A DNA stretch of 64,000 nt, taken from contig JACJZQ010000001.1 in NCBI GenBank assembly GCA_020635495.1, forward strand, positions 278,053 through 342,052, given 5' to 3'. The notes under the pieces are model-generated. The model did no database searches and had not been told where the DNA came from. It worked only from the letters and a program-made list of their open reading frames with translations. Origin of the DNA: Flavobacteriales bacterium (GTDB lineage Bacteria; Bacteroidota; Bacteroidia; UBA10329). Of the stretch, positions 8,518-17,400 are shown one piece after another (the first letter of the stretch is position 1; each line of letters starts with the position of its first letter). The translations under genes and the position numbers were made by a program.

Positions 8518-9530
8518 GGGGTCGATTTTGTTCCAACAATTGATTTCCAATGAGCGATTCTCTTCTGATCGTCCTTTCCGAAATACTTTCGGAAGTAGTC
8601 TTCCGAGTACCCAGTTACCTCCTGGTGCAGATGGTCGTGTAAAAACTGCTTTAGCTCATCTGTAACAAACAAGAGGTCGTAATACACATATTTGGGAGGT
8701 CCGTGGACGTCTGGCTTGTCATCAGCTGCCTCGCTGTAGTGATTTAGATCATAAATGACATCTTCAATGGAGAAGAATGCAGTGAATGCCGAACCAACCT
8801 TTTTACAATTCGTCAGGTACTTGCTTTGATGCACAGGTTCGTTCGTGTTCAAAAAGAAAACGTCATTACCACTCTTCAAACTTGACTTGAAGTATTGTCT
8901 ATAGAGAGGACCAGAGATTTCAGGGTGCAATTCATTCGGCTTTTGTATTGATAGAACTAGGGAGGAATAAGCCAGCGCCTTCAAAAGGTTTTTGTCAAGT
9001 GGCACCCGGTTGTCCACGTGCTCATCGTCTGGTGGTAGAAGCCCCTTTTTCCATTGATCCAACTGTCTTAATTCCCAACCGGAAAGTTCCCTCATTAAAT
9101 ATTCATCCGGGAATCTCCATAAAACGCCAGAAAGATGATTGCGAAAAGGTTTCTTCAGACTTTCATCCATAAACTCGATATCGTAATAGATATACTTGGG
9201 TTGGCCTACCGTTTCGCCAAAAGAAGCCTCGAGAATACTTGTATTGCAAAGGTCAGCTACAAGGTCTTCGAATGATGACAGTGCCACAAAGGTTTCCCCC
9301 AACACTTCGACTTTCCCATAGCCATCATCGGTCCATTCAGGCTCATTTGTAGTTCTGAAGTAGGAATACTTTCCGTCAGAAGTCAGGGTTCTGTAATACA
9401 CACGGTGAAACAACTTCTCTTCATCGTCACTGTTCAGCAGATTTTCGGAAGTCACACTCAGAACAAGCTCACTTCCTGTCAGTAATTGAAGCAGGTCGGA
9501 AGAAATACGGGAAACTGATTTCTTTTCCAT
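8514..9530 (-). CDS. Uncharacterised protein with internal tandem duplication
   Basis: 338 residues made of two homologous halves. Repeat 1 covers about 21-162 and repeat 2 about 190-331. Paired landmarks: LVLS (22-25 and 191-194), TNEP (61-64 and 229-232), FEDL/IEDV before DL (about 87-94 and 255-262), PKYIYYD/PKYVYYD (111-117 and 279-285), and a closing LDQWK/IAHWK tryptophan (160 and 328). No known domain is recognised. It lies 3 bp after the AAA+/M41 gene and its stop overlaps the next start as ATGA, so all three are one translational unit. An adaptor or substrate-recognition role for the neighbouring peptidase is a guess from context. Confidence 0.82.
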   Translation of the reverse strand: MEKKSVSRISSDLLQLLTGSELVLSVTSENLLNSDDEEKLFHRVYYRTLTSDGKYSYFRTTNEPEWTDDGYGKVEVLGETFVALSSFEDLVADLCNTSILEASFGETVGQPKYIYYDIEFMDESLKKPFRNHLSGVLWRFPDEYLMRELSGWELRQLDQWKKGLLPPDDEHVDNRVPLDKNLLKALAYSSLVLSIQKPNELHPEISGPLYRQYFKSSLKSGNDVFFLNTNEPVHQSKYLTNCKKVGSAFTAFFSIEDVIYDLNHYSEAADDKPDVHGPPKYVYYDLLFVTDELKQFLHDHLHQEVTGYSEDYFRKYFGKDDQKRIAHWKSIVGTKSTP

Positions 9531-9533
9531 GGC

Positions 9534-11597
9534 CTAAGCAACTTTTTGAAGTGAATCGACTTGCTCCAGTTGCTTCAGAAACCTGTCTTTAAACGGAAAC
9601 TCGAACTTGACGGGAACAGACCCGTAAACAGCGTGTTTTGATATCAGGTCTTTCATCTGCGGCTGTTTAAGTAACCCCTTATCGAACAATGCTCTGGCTA
9701 CTTCCATAAGGAGAATCCGTTCACTTTCCAGCGTCTTGGAGGCGAGTGCTTCAGCTTCCTTTAAATATTGAACCACGAGCTTATCGAGCTGACCATCATG
9801 GTCCAAAACTCCGAGGTCGAGACGTTCATTTTTAGTTACGATTGCCGCTGGCATATCCTCAAACCCAGAGTCTGCCAACACGTTTCTGACGAATAAGGTC
9901 GCACCAGTTATATCGCTTGAAGAACCCGTAGTAAGATTGTCCTTCCCGAAAATGAGTTTCTCGGCTGCGTAACCGCCTAACTTAAATGACAGGGTTCTGA
10001 TCAGTTGAGACCGCTGCAAAACCTTATTTCTTCCAGTCCTAATAACGAAACCACCAGAACTTGTATCTGAGGTAGCCGAAACAGCTATTTCTGGAATCTC
10101 ACCTAAAAGCATTGCACAGCAAACGACATGACCAGCCTCATGAACCGAGGTCAATGCTTGGTCATTGTTTCGCTTTGGCAAGCGTTTATCCTGCAAGGTT
10201 AGATGAACCTTCTTCTTTTTGCTCCCAATGATTCCGCCCGAATGGTAGAACTCAAAAATCAATCGCCCTGAACTAAAGGACAGCCGTACTTGATCACTTT
10301 CTGGAAAATCAATCAGCTTATGACCAAGGATTTCAGACAAGTTGTTCTGCACAAACCTATCGATGGTGGTATTTACTGGTCGAAAACCTTGGGTCGGGTA
10401 AACGCCTTCCTGGTAAATGATATTCAGAACACTGCGCGCAACCATTAGCTTCAATCCGTGCTGGTTGAGAAACGACTTTGAGATGCCATTGACTCTTAGC
10501 TGGATGTAATCTTTGAAGTCTTTTTCGCCCATTGCCGGATAGATGATGTGATTGTTTCCCAACCTAGCAATGTGCTCTTCTCTAAATCGGAGTGACAGTG
10601 CTGCTTTAATGTGGTTTAGGGAAATATCCTTCGTGAGCTTCTTCCACACATCAGCAGGAATATCAGGGTTTTGATTGTGCGACATCTGGTACGCTTCATC
10701 AAGATTTCCTGCCACAATAATGAGAGCCTTAGAACAGTCTAGGATCTTTGGTTTTTTTGCCTCATCCAAAAGTTCTTCCAAAAAGGAGATCACTTGCTCA
10801 CCATCCATCTGCGCCAATAGTTTTTCAACTTCGAATTCTGATGTGAAACGACCCTTCGAAATCTCAACAAGCTCATCCCATTCATAACTTGGGTAAAACG
10901 GCAGGGACTTTTTAAGCTTATTGGTCTTGTTCTTATGCCTTCTGGGTATGCCTGTTCTTCTGTCTCTCCTTAATATTGTATCCGCATTTTCAATACGCTC
11001 GTTAGTAATATCGCAGTATGTCTGCAAGTTCTTGGATACATAACCATTCTCTACTTCAACACCATGCTTCAAGCACAGGCGTAGTTGCTTAATCCGCTGA
11101 TTGAGAATACCGATGGATCTACTGAAATCATGCATTTCGAGTCTTCCAGAATCAAGCATTTTCCAAATGTTTGCCATCCGGCCGGCAATGCGATCCTGTC
11201 CTTGCACTTTGGTTCTGGCATGCTGAAACTCATCGAGCAGTAGAACAAACGGCTTTCCGCTATTGTGTTCAAAAACCTCGTCAAGTGTATTGTAGAATGA
11301 CATGCCTCCGTCATTGGAATCGCCCATATTGATGTTGTAGAAGGCCCCGTCCATTCCAATTAATTCCGTGAATTTTTGGGTCAGCGAGGTTTTTCCTGTG
11401 CCCGTCAAGCCCCATAGGTTAATAATCACTGGTCTGGTCTGTAACCCAGGTAATGTGAACCAGGTCCTCGTGCTCTGAACCATCTGCTCAATGACCTCGT
11501 CAATACCAATGAATTCTTTCTGAAGTGTTACCTTAGCCTTCTCCAAGCTGGCCAGTCGGACAACCACCACATCTCTCGAAATTTTTTCTTTTTGCAT
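9534..11597 (-). CDS. Clp-like AAA+ ATPase fused to FtsH-type M41 peptidase
   Basis: 687 residues. The N-terminal half is an AAA+ module: Walker A GLTGTGKTS (63-71), Walker B VLLLDEFQ (118-125), a sensor-like LIIVAGNLDEAY near 292-303, and a Clp/HSP100-type small-domain signature YPTQGFRP (about 400-407). The C-terminal half is a peptidase M41 domain as in FtsH: SVHEAGH with zinc ligands in HEAGH (486-490), and the third ligand in TTGSSSDI (about D562). FtsH itself has membrane segments and a different AAA clade; none of its membrane segments is present here. Likely a soluble ATP-driven protease. AAGGAG lies directly before the ATG. It is preceded by a WYL regulator and an inverted repeat, and followed by coupled genes. 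Confidence 0.88.
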   Translation of the reverse strand: MQKEKISRDVVVVRLASLEKAKVTLQKEFIGIDEVIEQMVQSTRTWFTLPGLQTRPVIINLWGLTGTGKTSLTQKFTELIGMDGAFYNINMGDSNDGGMSFYNTLDEVFEHNSGKPFVLLLDEFQHARTKVQGQDRIAGRMANIWKMLDSGRLEMHDFSRSIGILNQRIKQLRLCLKHGVEVENGYVSKNLQTYCDITNERIENADTILRRDRRTGIPRRHKNKTNKLKKSLPFYPSYEWDELVEISKGRFTSEFEVEKLLAQMDGEQVISFLEELLDEAKKPKILDCSKALIIVAGNLDEAYQMSHNQNPDIPADVWKKLTKDISLNHIKAALSLRFREEHIARLGNNHIIYPAMGEKDFKDYIQLRVNGISKSFLNQHGLKLMVARSVLNIIYQEGVYPTQGFRPVNTTIDRFVQNNLSEILGHKLIDFPESDQVRLSFSSGRLIFEFYHSGGIIGSKKKKVHLTLQDKRLPKRNNDQALTSVHEAGHVVCCAMLLGEIPEIAVSATSDTSSGGFVIRTGRNKVLQRSQLIRTLSFKLGGYAAEKLIFGKDNLTTGSSSDITGATLFVRNVLADSGFEDMPAAIVTKNERLDLGVLDHDGQLDKLVVQYLKEAEALASKTLESERILLMEVARALFDKGLLKQPQMKDLISKHAVYGSVPVKFEFPFKDRFLKQLEQVDSLQKVA

Positions 11598-11639
11598 CTC
11601 CTTTTTCTTTTAAGTTCGATGCAAACGTCTGAAGGGTTG

Positions 11640-11656
11640 GCGACAAAACCTGTCGC
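11640..11656. promoter_or_regulatory. Inverted repeat between WYL regulator and AAA+/M41 gene
   Basis: GCGACA-AAACC-TGTCGC is a perfect 6-bp inverted repeat with a 5-base loop, starting 2 bp past the regulator's stop codon and 42 bp before the AAA+/M41 start. It has no following T-run on the minus strand, so it is not a good intrinsic terminator. It could be an operator for the WYL protein or an RNA hairpin that modulates read-through; both are inference. Confidence 0.4.
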
Positions 11657-11657
11657 A

Positions 11658-12560
11658 CTATTGGTAGTAGCTTCTGATCTCTTTCAACGTGTCGATCATC
11701 TCCTGCTTTACCGAGTCGGGACTGACTATCTTAACGTTATAGGACATCCGCAGGATTTCCTGATAGAACTCAAAGTTGGGAACAATGGTCAATTCAAAAA
11801 TGTAGCCACCATTTTGTTCTCCTATTTCTTTTTGTGATCGGTGTAAAGGGAGTGTGCGCAGATAGTTTGCGTTATATGGCTCAGACCAGATTTTGATTTT
11901 TGTTGGAATCCCGTCCTTTTCAAAAAGTCCGATGACGTTTTCAAAAAGGTGTTTTGGGTCATCCTTTTTCAGGAGCTTGAAAGAGGCGTTGGTTGGTTTA
12001 AGTTTTTCTATTCGGTCGAGACCAAAACTCTTGACAGTATCATCTTTGGTGTCCTTAGCTATGAGATACCAGCGCTTACGGAATTGCTTCAGATAGTATG
12101 GACACACAACTCGTTTAGAAATATCACCGGTGAACTTGTGATATTCGAACGAAACCTGTTTTCGCTTCTTGATTGCAGGTATGAGTTTCGCAATATTGTC
12201 TAACCCTTTGGAAAGGGGAACGTCAGGGTATATGATCTGACCCATTGCTTTCTCATCCTGAAGTTCACTCTTAAACGTGTTTGCCAAACGCGATGATTCC
12301 AGATAACTGTAAAGCAGGGGGGTCTCTTCCGTTTCGTCCTCTTCCAGTTCGTACCAATGATTAGGGGACAATCCTCGTTTAATGACGGTTACACCTGGCA
12401 TCGCATTCAGTTTATTTAGCGCTCGCTGAATCGAACGTATACCTATTGGATCACCAATGTCTTCCAAGTAATTTTCAATGTCTGCCGTGCGGGGTTTTGA
12501 ATTGCAACGGATGAAATCCAATATCGCGGCATGGCGGTCGTAAACGCTAGTGTAACTCAT
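11658..12560 (-). CDS. WYL-domain transcriptional regulator
   Basis: 300 residues. An N-terminal winged helix (about 1-65, with IRSIQRALNKLN as the recognition-helix region) is followed by a WYL domain: KRKQVSFEYHKFTG, then the diagnostic KRWYLIAKD (about residues 166-174) and FGLDRIEKL, and a C-terminal WCX-like extension. WYL regulators such as BrxR and CapW repress anti-phage operons and are thought to sense nucleic acid or nucleotide signals of infection. It heads the minus-strand run and is divergent, with only 55 bp, from the 12616 gene, so it probably controls one or both sets. Confidence 0.9.
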   Translation of the reverse strand: MSYTSVYDRHAAILDFIRCNSKPRTADIENYLEDIGDPIGIRSIQRALNKLNAMPGVTVIKRGLSPNHWYELEEDETEETPLLYSYLESSRLANTFKSELQDEKAMGQIIYPDVPLSKGLDNIAKLIPAIKKRKQVSFEYHKFTGDISKRVVCPYYLKQFRKRWYLIAKDTKDDTVKSFGLDRIEKLKPTNASFKLLKKDDPKHLFENVIGLFEKDGIPTKIKIWSEPYNANYLRTLPLHRSQKEIGEQNGGYIFELTIVPNFEFYQEILRMSYNVKIVSPDSVKQEMIDTLKEIRSYYQ

Positions 12561-12615
12561 ACCACGAATTTACAGAACGCCAAGTTTTGACGCATACTCT
12601 CGTTTTCTTTGCTCT

Positions 12616-13194
12616 GTGGAAGAAACAATTATCGAGCTTCGGGGGAATGGTGTCGTTATGACGATCTATGAAATCGATAAGGATACGCTTGACTTTTTGC
12701 AGCATCGGGCAAGTAGAATCGGTGAGGATTTAGGACAACTCTGGTTCGATCCATTCTTCTGGCATCCAAGTGAGATGCAACAACTGAAGTTTGAGCTTTC
12801 AAAAAGCACAAAGGAATACCGTGGTCTACTCAATGATGATATTTCATTTATGGAAATCAGACGGAAAGGAAAGCGAAGGAAGAAATACACCGTTGCGGAG
12901 TTGATCGGTACAGATCAGTTGTTTCCAATGGTTGGTCTTTCAACTTCTAACTGGAACTCAGTATTCAATAGAACGTTCCTTTTGGAGCATGTAACCGTTA
13001 CAGGGTGTCCTGCACAATTCATCTTTCGTGGACAGGAAGCTTTAAACCTTTTTGATTGGAAGTTCATTCGTTGCTCTGGGCCGTTTGGAAAGGCCTTTCT
13101 AACATGTACAGAAGATTCTCTATTAAAATTGACCAAAGACGATTATTTGGTTCGTGGTCAGTACTTAATTATTCAAGGATTACACAATGATTAA
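12616..13194 (+). CDS. Uncharacterised protein, first gene of divergent set
   Basis: 192 residues from a GTG at 12616; an ATG at 12658 (MTIYEIDKD...) is an alternative that would give 178 residues. No known domain recognised. The sequence is rich in aromatic residues, with a basic stretch RRKGKRRKK near residues 80-90 and a C-terminal part of alternating hydrophobic strands. No membrane segment. Its last codons overlap the next gene by 8 bp, so the two are coupled. It faces away from the WYL regulator across 55 bp and is probably under its control. Confidence 0.62.
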   Translation: MEETIIELRGNGVVMTIYEIDKDTLDFLQHRASRIGEDLGQLWFDPFFWHPSEMQQLKFELSKSTKEYRGLLNDDISFMEIRRKGKRRKKYTVAELIGTDQLFPMVGLSTSNWNSVFNRTFLLEHVTVTGCPAQFIFRGQEALNLFDWKFIRCSGPFGKAFLTCTEDSLLKLTKDDYLVRGQYLIIQGLHND

Positions 13195-13642
13195 GCAACA
13201 GATATTGGCTGCATTCCAGGCGGCTCAGCCAAGATTATTTGAATTGAACCCTGATGTTTCGGTATGGGAAATCATTGAAAGCAGTGAAGACGGCTGGAAG
13301 GAACTTGAAAAGCCCGTTTACCAAATTGATGTAAAACATCCATTTATTTTCGATCTCCGATTAATCCCAACGGAATTTAACGGCATCCGTGTGAAGAACA
13401 TTTGGATTGGTGAGTTTCCAGAAGAATTTCCTTCCTCGAATGATTCTCTTCCGTTGGAGCAGTGGTATTCTCCTGAGCGGTATCGAAAGTTTGTTGCTAG
13501 AAATCTCAACTTGATCGCTGAAACATTAGACCGTCCTGACATCTCTGACGTAGAAGCCTTAGATGCTCTGACTGGAGATTTCCGCAAGCATGTTGAGTGG
13601 TGTGAATCAATCAAAAAGAGTAGAAATGAAGGAATAGTTTGA
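13187..13642 (+). CDS. Uncharacterised protein coupled to preceding gene
   Basis: 151 residues, starting in the sequence ATGATTAA that overlaps the previous stop. It is acidic, with several tryptophans. I see a possible beta-sheet region IDVKHPFIFDLRLIPTEFNG (about 47-66), then EQWYSPERYRKFV and a helical C terminus. The family is not recognised. The 8-bp overlap argues that it forms a complex with, or acts on, the product of the preceding gene. Confidence 0.65.
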   Translation: MIKQQILAAFQAAQPRLFELNPDVSVWEIIESSEDGWKELEKPVYQIDVKHPFIFDLRLIPTEFNGIRVKNIWIGEFPEEFPSSNDSLPLEQWYSPERYRKFVARNLNLIAETLDRPDISDVEALDALTGDFRKHVEWCESIKKSRNEGIV

Positions 13643-13734
13643 GCGTTTCGATGGACGATTTCCTATCTCTAGATTGTACTTCGGCCAGCTTCAAAGTGAT
13701 ACTTTTAACCAACTAACCACATACGGCAGCAAAC

Positions 13735-14343
13735 ATGAATATTAACAGCTTAAAAGAAAATCTTTCAATTGCAATTGATGAAGGATACATGTCAGAGATT
13801 GACAGCTTACTTGATTCACTATTAAGTGCAATGAAGCCATCAATGGCAGCAGATGAATTATCAGAATTAATATTCAAGAAATACACCACGTTTAAATCGA
13901 ATCTTCTATCGGTGGTATTGGAAATGGCTCTTCGTAAAGACATCAATCTCGCTCAAGTTCATTATCCTCAAAACCCTATTTTCAAACTATGCTTCCTAAC
14001 TGGATCAACGGAATTATTTGATTGCTTTCTTGAAGAGGCCGCTGAGAAAATCGTATCAGATAAAAGCGCAGAAGAGGCATCCACATACTATTTTGATCTA
14101 TACACAGTTGCTGTGCAACTCAATGACCTGTTCTTCGATAAGTTTACCCGATGTGTAAAGGGAATGGATTACAACGGTGCATTTTCAACCCTTGATGAGA
14201 ATGACAACGTGGTTTTGATTAACCGTGAAGATTATGAGACTTTGGAGGACGTTTCAGAACAGTACAACAAAATTGTCGGTAGGAGGGACATTATAAAAAG
14301 ACTGGAGGAAATCTCTGAGAGCTATGATGATATTGACGGGTAA
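13735..14343 (+). CDS. Uncharacterised acidic, mostly helical protein
   Basis: 202 residues, strongly acidic, predicted mostly helical (long runs such as SEIDSLLDSLLSAMKP and YDDIDG at the end). No catalytic motif, membrane segment or signal peptide seen. It sits 92 bp after the previous gene and 79 bp before the RecD-like helicase on the same strand. An immunity, adaptor or regulatory subunit for the helicase-nuclease is possible but only by position. Confidence 0.62.
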   Translation: MNINSLKENLSIAIDEGYMSEIDSLLDSLLSAMKPSMAADELSELIFKKYTTFKSNLLSVVLEMALRKDINLAQVHYPQNPIFKLCFLTGSTELFDCFLEEAAEKIVSDKSAEEASTYYFDLYTVAVQLNDLFFDKFTRCVKGMDYNGAFSTLDENDNVVLINREDYETLEDVSEQYNKIVGRRDIIKRLEEISESYDDIDG

Positions 14344-14422
14344 TTTCCGTTGACTGTGTATTTCGCAGTATCTAATCATTAATGAGCCAGAAGGAAGTCT
14401 CAACAGGCAGTACCTGAACAAA

Positions 14423-17400
14423 ATGAATCAACATCTATCAATTCGCGTTGCATGGCATGACAATAAGTGGAATGGGACTATATGCAACAACCCATCTAAG
14501 AATGCTTTCTGCTTAAACCTTCCACGCATCTATCAAGACAAGGACGACAAAGCGGAAGACCAAATTTCCGGAAAACACTGGGTTGAGTTGGAAGACGGCC
14601 AGTTACCCCCATGTAAAGCTGAAGGTGCAAGTTTCATGAGTACCCGAAAGTATTATCGTCAATTCAACCATCCTTACAACAGGCCTCGCTCCAAAGACAT
14701 ACCTCATTTAGCTCTGAAGCCTACAACGCTAGAAGTGCCACCATACAGTTGCTTCGCGGTACCATTTTGGTGGATGTTGACAAAGAACCAAGCTGAAATC
14801 AGAGAACAGTATCCTGATGTCCCGCGGGATGAGAGTGCGCCATTCCCAACGTCATGGGTTTATTCCAGCGCCACACAAGAAGCCCTTTTAAAACGCTTTT
14901 TTGAGCCCATAAAAGAATCTCGGTCTCTAGTGGTTTTCTATGCCAAAGGCTCAAACCCTGTTGATGAAGACAGCAGAAGACTTATTGTAGGTATAGGAAT
15001 CATTAAATCAATATCCAGAATATTAAAGTATGACACTAAAGCCGATTACACTTATCCGTTGTGGGACCGGCTTATAACGCATGGCATCCGGCCAAATGAC
15101 ACAACAAGTGAGGGAATATTGCTGCCTTACCATGACTATCTGGACCTTCCTGATGACTTTGTACTAAAAACCAAGGATGGCAAGAAAACGAAACAAGACC
15201 TACTCAATGAGATAAAACTCACTCTTCAAGAAACTGCCAGTCGACAAGAGATTATTGATGAATTCGCTTATGGTAGCGAGCATGTAAATGACAGCTCTAT
15301 CCTTGGTGTGTTAGGTAAACTGCGCAGCATTGTTGAACGTGTGAAGGAACATGGAATCGTCAAAGATGTTTGGGATCATCATCTCTTGTGGATTGACCAA
15401 CAAATCGGGAAGGTCAAAGAAAGTATGGGCCCATTTCCTTCGTTTGGGAAGGCTTTGCTGGCACTTGGCTTTCGACATGGAAATTTGCTAGAAGAGGATT
15501 TACGTAATGAAGGACATCTAGGCTTGAAGGACAACCCTTGGGAATACTGGGAAGAGACGATATACGGAAACATCAGTTTAAACCGAAAACCATACTCAGG
15601 GGATTTACCGCACTTCAGAGATATTTGGCTAAATGAGTCAACAGAAAGGAAAAACCTGCTCATTTTACTTTCAAGATTTGAGCTGTCCGAGAAGCAGATC
15701 AAAAATTGGTTTGAGACGGCCACAAGGAGCAAGTTGGGTTACAAATCGACCGACTCAGAGATTCTTCAAAATCCCTACCGTATAGCGGAGCTGGACGAAG
15801 GGGATCTGGAACACTACCCGATTGCCGTAGAAACTCTCGACAATGGGCTATTTGAAGACAAGGCGATTCAGGGAGAGCATGTCCCAGAATCCGCTCAGGC
15901 TGTTGACTCACCTTTAGATCAAAGAAGAATCAGAGCAATCATTACGCATGTTTTGAAAAGGGCTGCTAAGAATGGAGATACTTTGCTTGCAGTGAATGAA
16001 ATAACGGAATCGGTTAATGAACTCAATCTGCAACGGGCCACCGTTCTGCCAGCAAATTACATCATAACCAATATCGAATTCATCAAGGAACAGTTAGTCT
16101 TCATTGTTGGAGATGAGATTCAGTCGCTTCAGCTGAAGAAGTATGAACAGATAGAATCGTATTTCAGGAAAGTTCTGATAGCAAGAGCGAAAAGGCAGTT
16201 GGACAGCATTGATGAGGATTGGGACTCACTTATAAAAGGTGTGATTACCAAAAATGGAATCGCCTTCAATAAGGATAATCCGAAACATGCTGCAGCTCTC
16301 ATAGATCAGGTGTCAGCGCTCCAACGCTTAACAAGCCGAAAAATATCTGTACTGCATGGGCCTGCCGGCACAGGGAAAACTACGGTACTTGGTGCATTGT
16401 TCGGTTGTAAGACCTTGACCACGGAAGGAGTTTTGCTATTGGCACCAACAGGAAAAGCCAGGGTTAAACTTGGTAAAATGGCCGGGAGTGAGGCCTACAC
16501 CATTGCTCAATTCTTGAATAAGCAAGGACGGTTTGATTGGAACCGTATGAGACCAAGATTTACAGGGACAGAAAAGTACCAAGGAGAGCAGAATGTGATT
16601 GTTGACGAATGTTCCATGCTTACAGAGGACGACCTTTATGCGTTAATGCAGGCATTGGATCTAGCCCATATCAAACGATTGATTCTGGTTGGAGATCCTT
16701 ATCAACTTCCACCGATTGGTGCTGGTCGACCGTTTGCCGATTTCTGCTCGTACTTGGACAATCTTGAGTCAGACCATGAAGATTATGAGGCCACCGAGTC
16801 TCTTGCCAGATTGAAAGAAGTGGTACGTAATGTGGATGGGGCCAATTCAGATACACTGACACTTGCATCTTGGTACTCCGGGCTGAAACCATCTAAAGAT
16901 GCTGATTCAATCTTCCAGAAAATTGGGGATAATTCACTGCTGAACGATTTGCATGTTTCAACATGGGAAGACGAAGGATCCCTTGTTGAGAAGTTGAACG
17001 AGCTTTTGATCGACAAACTTGATTTAAAAGATGAGCGAGACTATGAAAAACTGAATGCCTTTCTGGGTGTCAATGGCAACAGTATCGACACTAGCAAAAT
17101 AGAGTCCTTTCAGCTACTGAGTCCAGTAAAAGCTCCTTACTGGGGCTCGTTTAATCTCAATCGAATTTTTAAGCAGCAATTCCGTTCGGGAATATTTGGA
17201 ACCGTTACAATTGGAGAATATCAAATTGGGCAGTTCGATAAAGTTATTCAAACCGTAAATGAACGGAAGGAGGGTTATCCAGGAAATGCAAAGTACCAAT
17301 TATCCAATGGCCAGCTGGGGCTGGTTCAGTCAACCATCAAAGGAAACGCCAATGTGGCTTTTGCGGGAGTTGACAGCAATGTAACGTTCGGATATAGATC

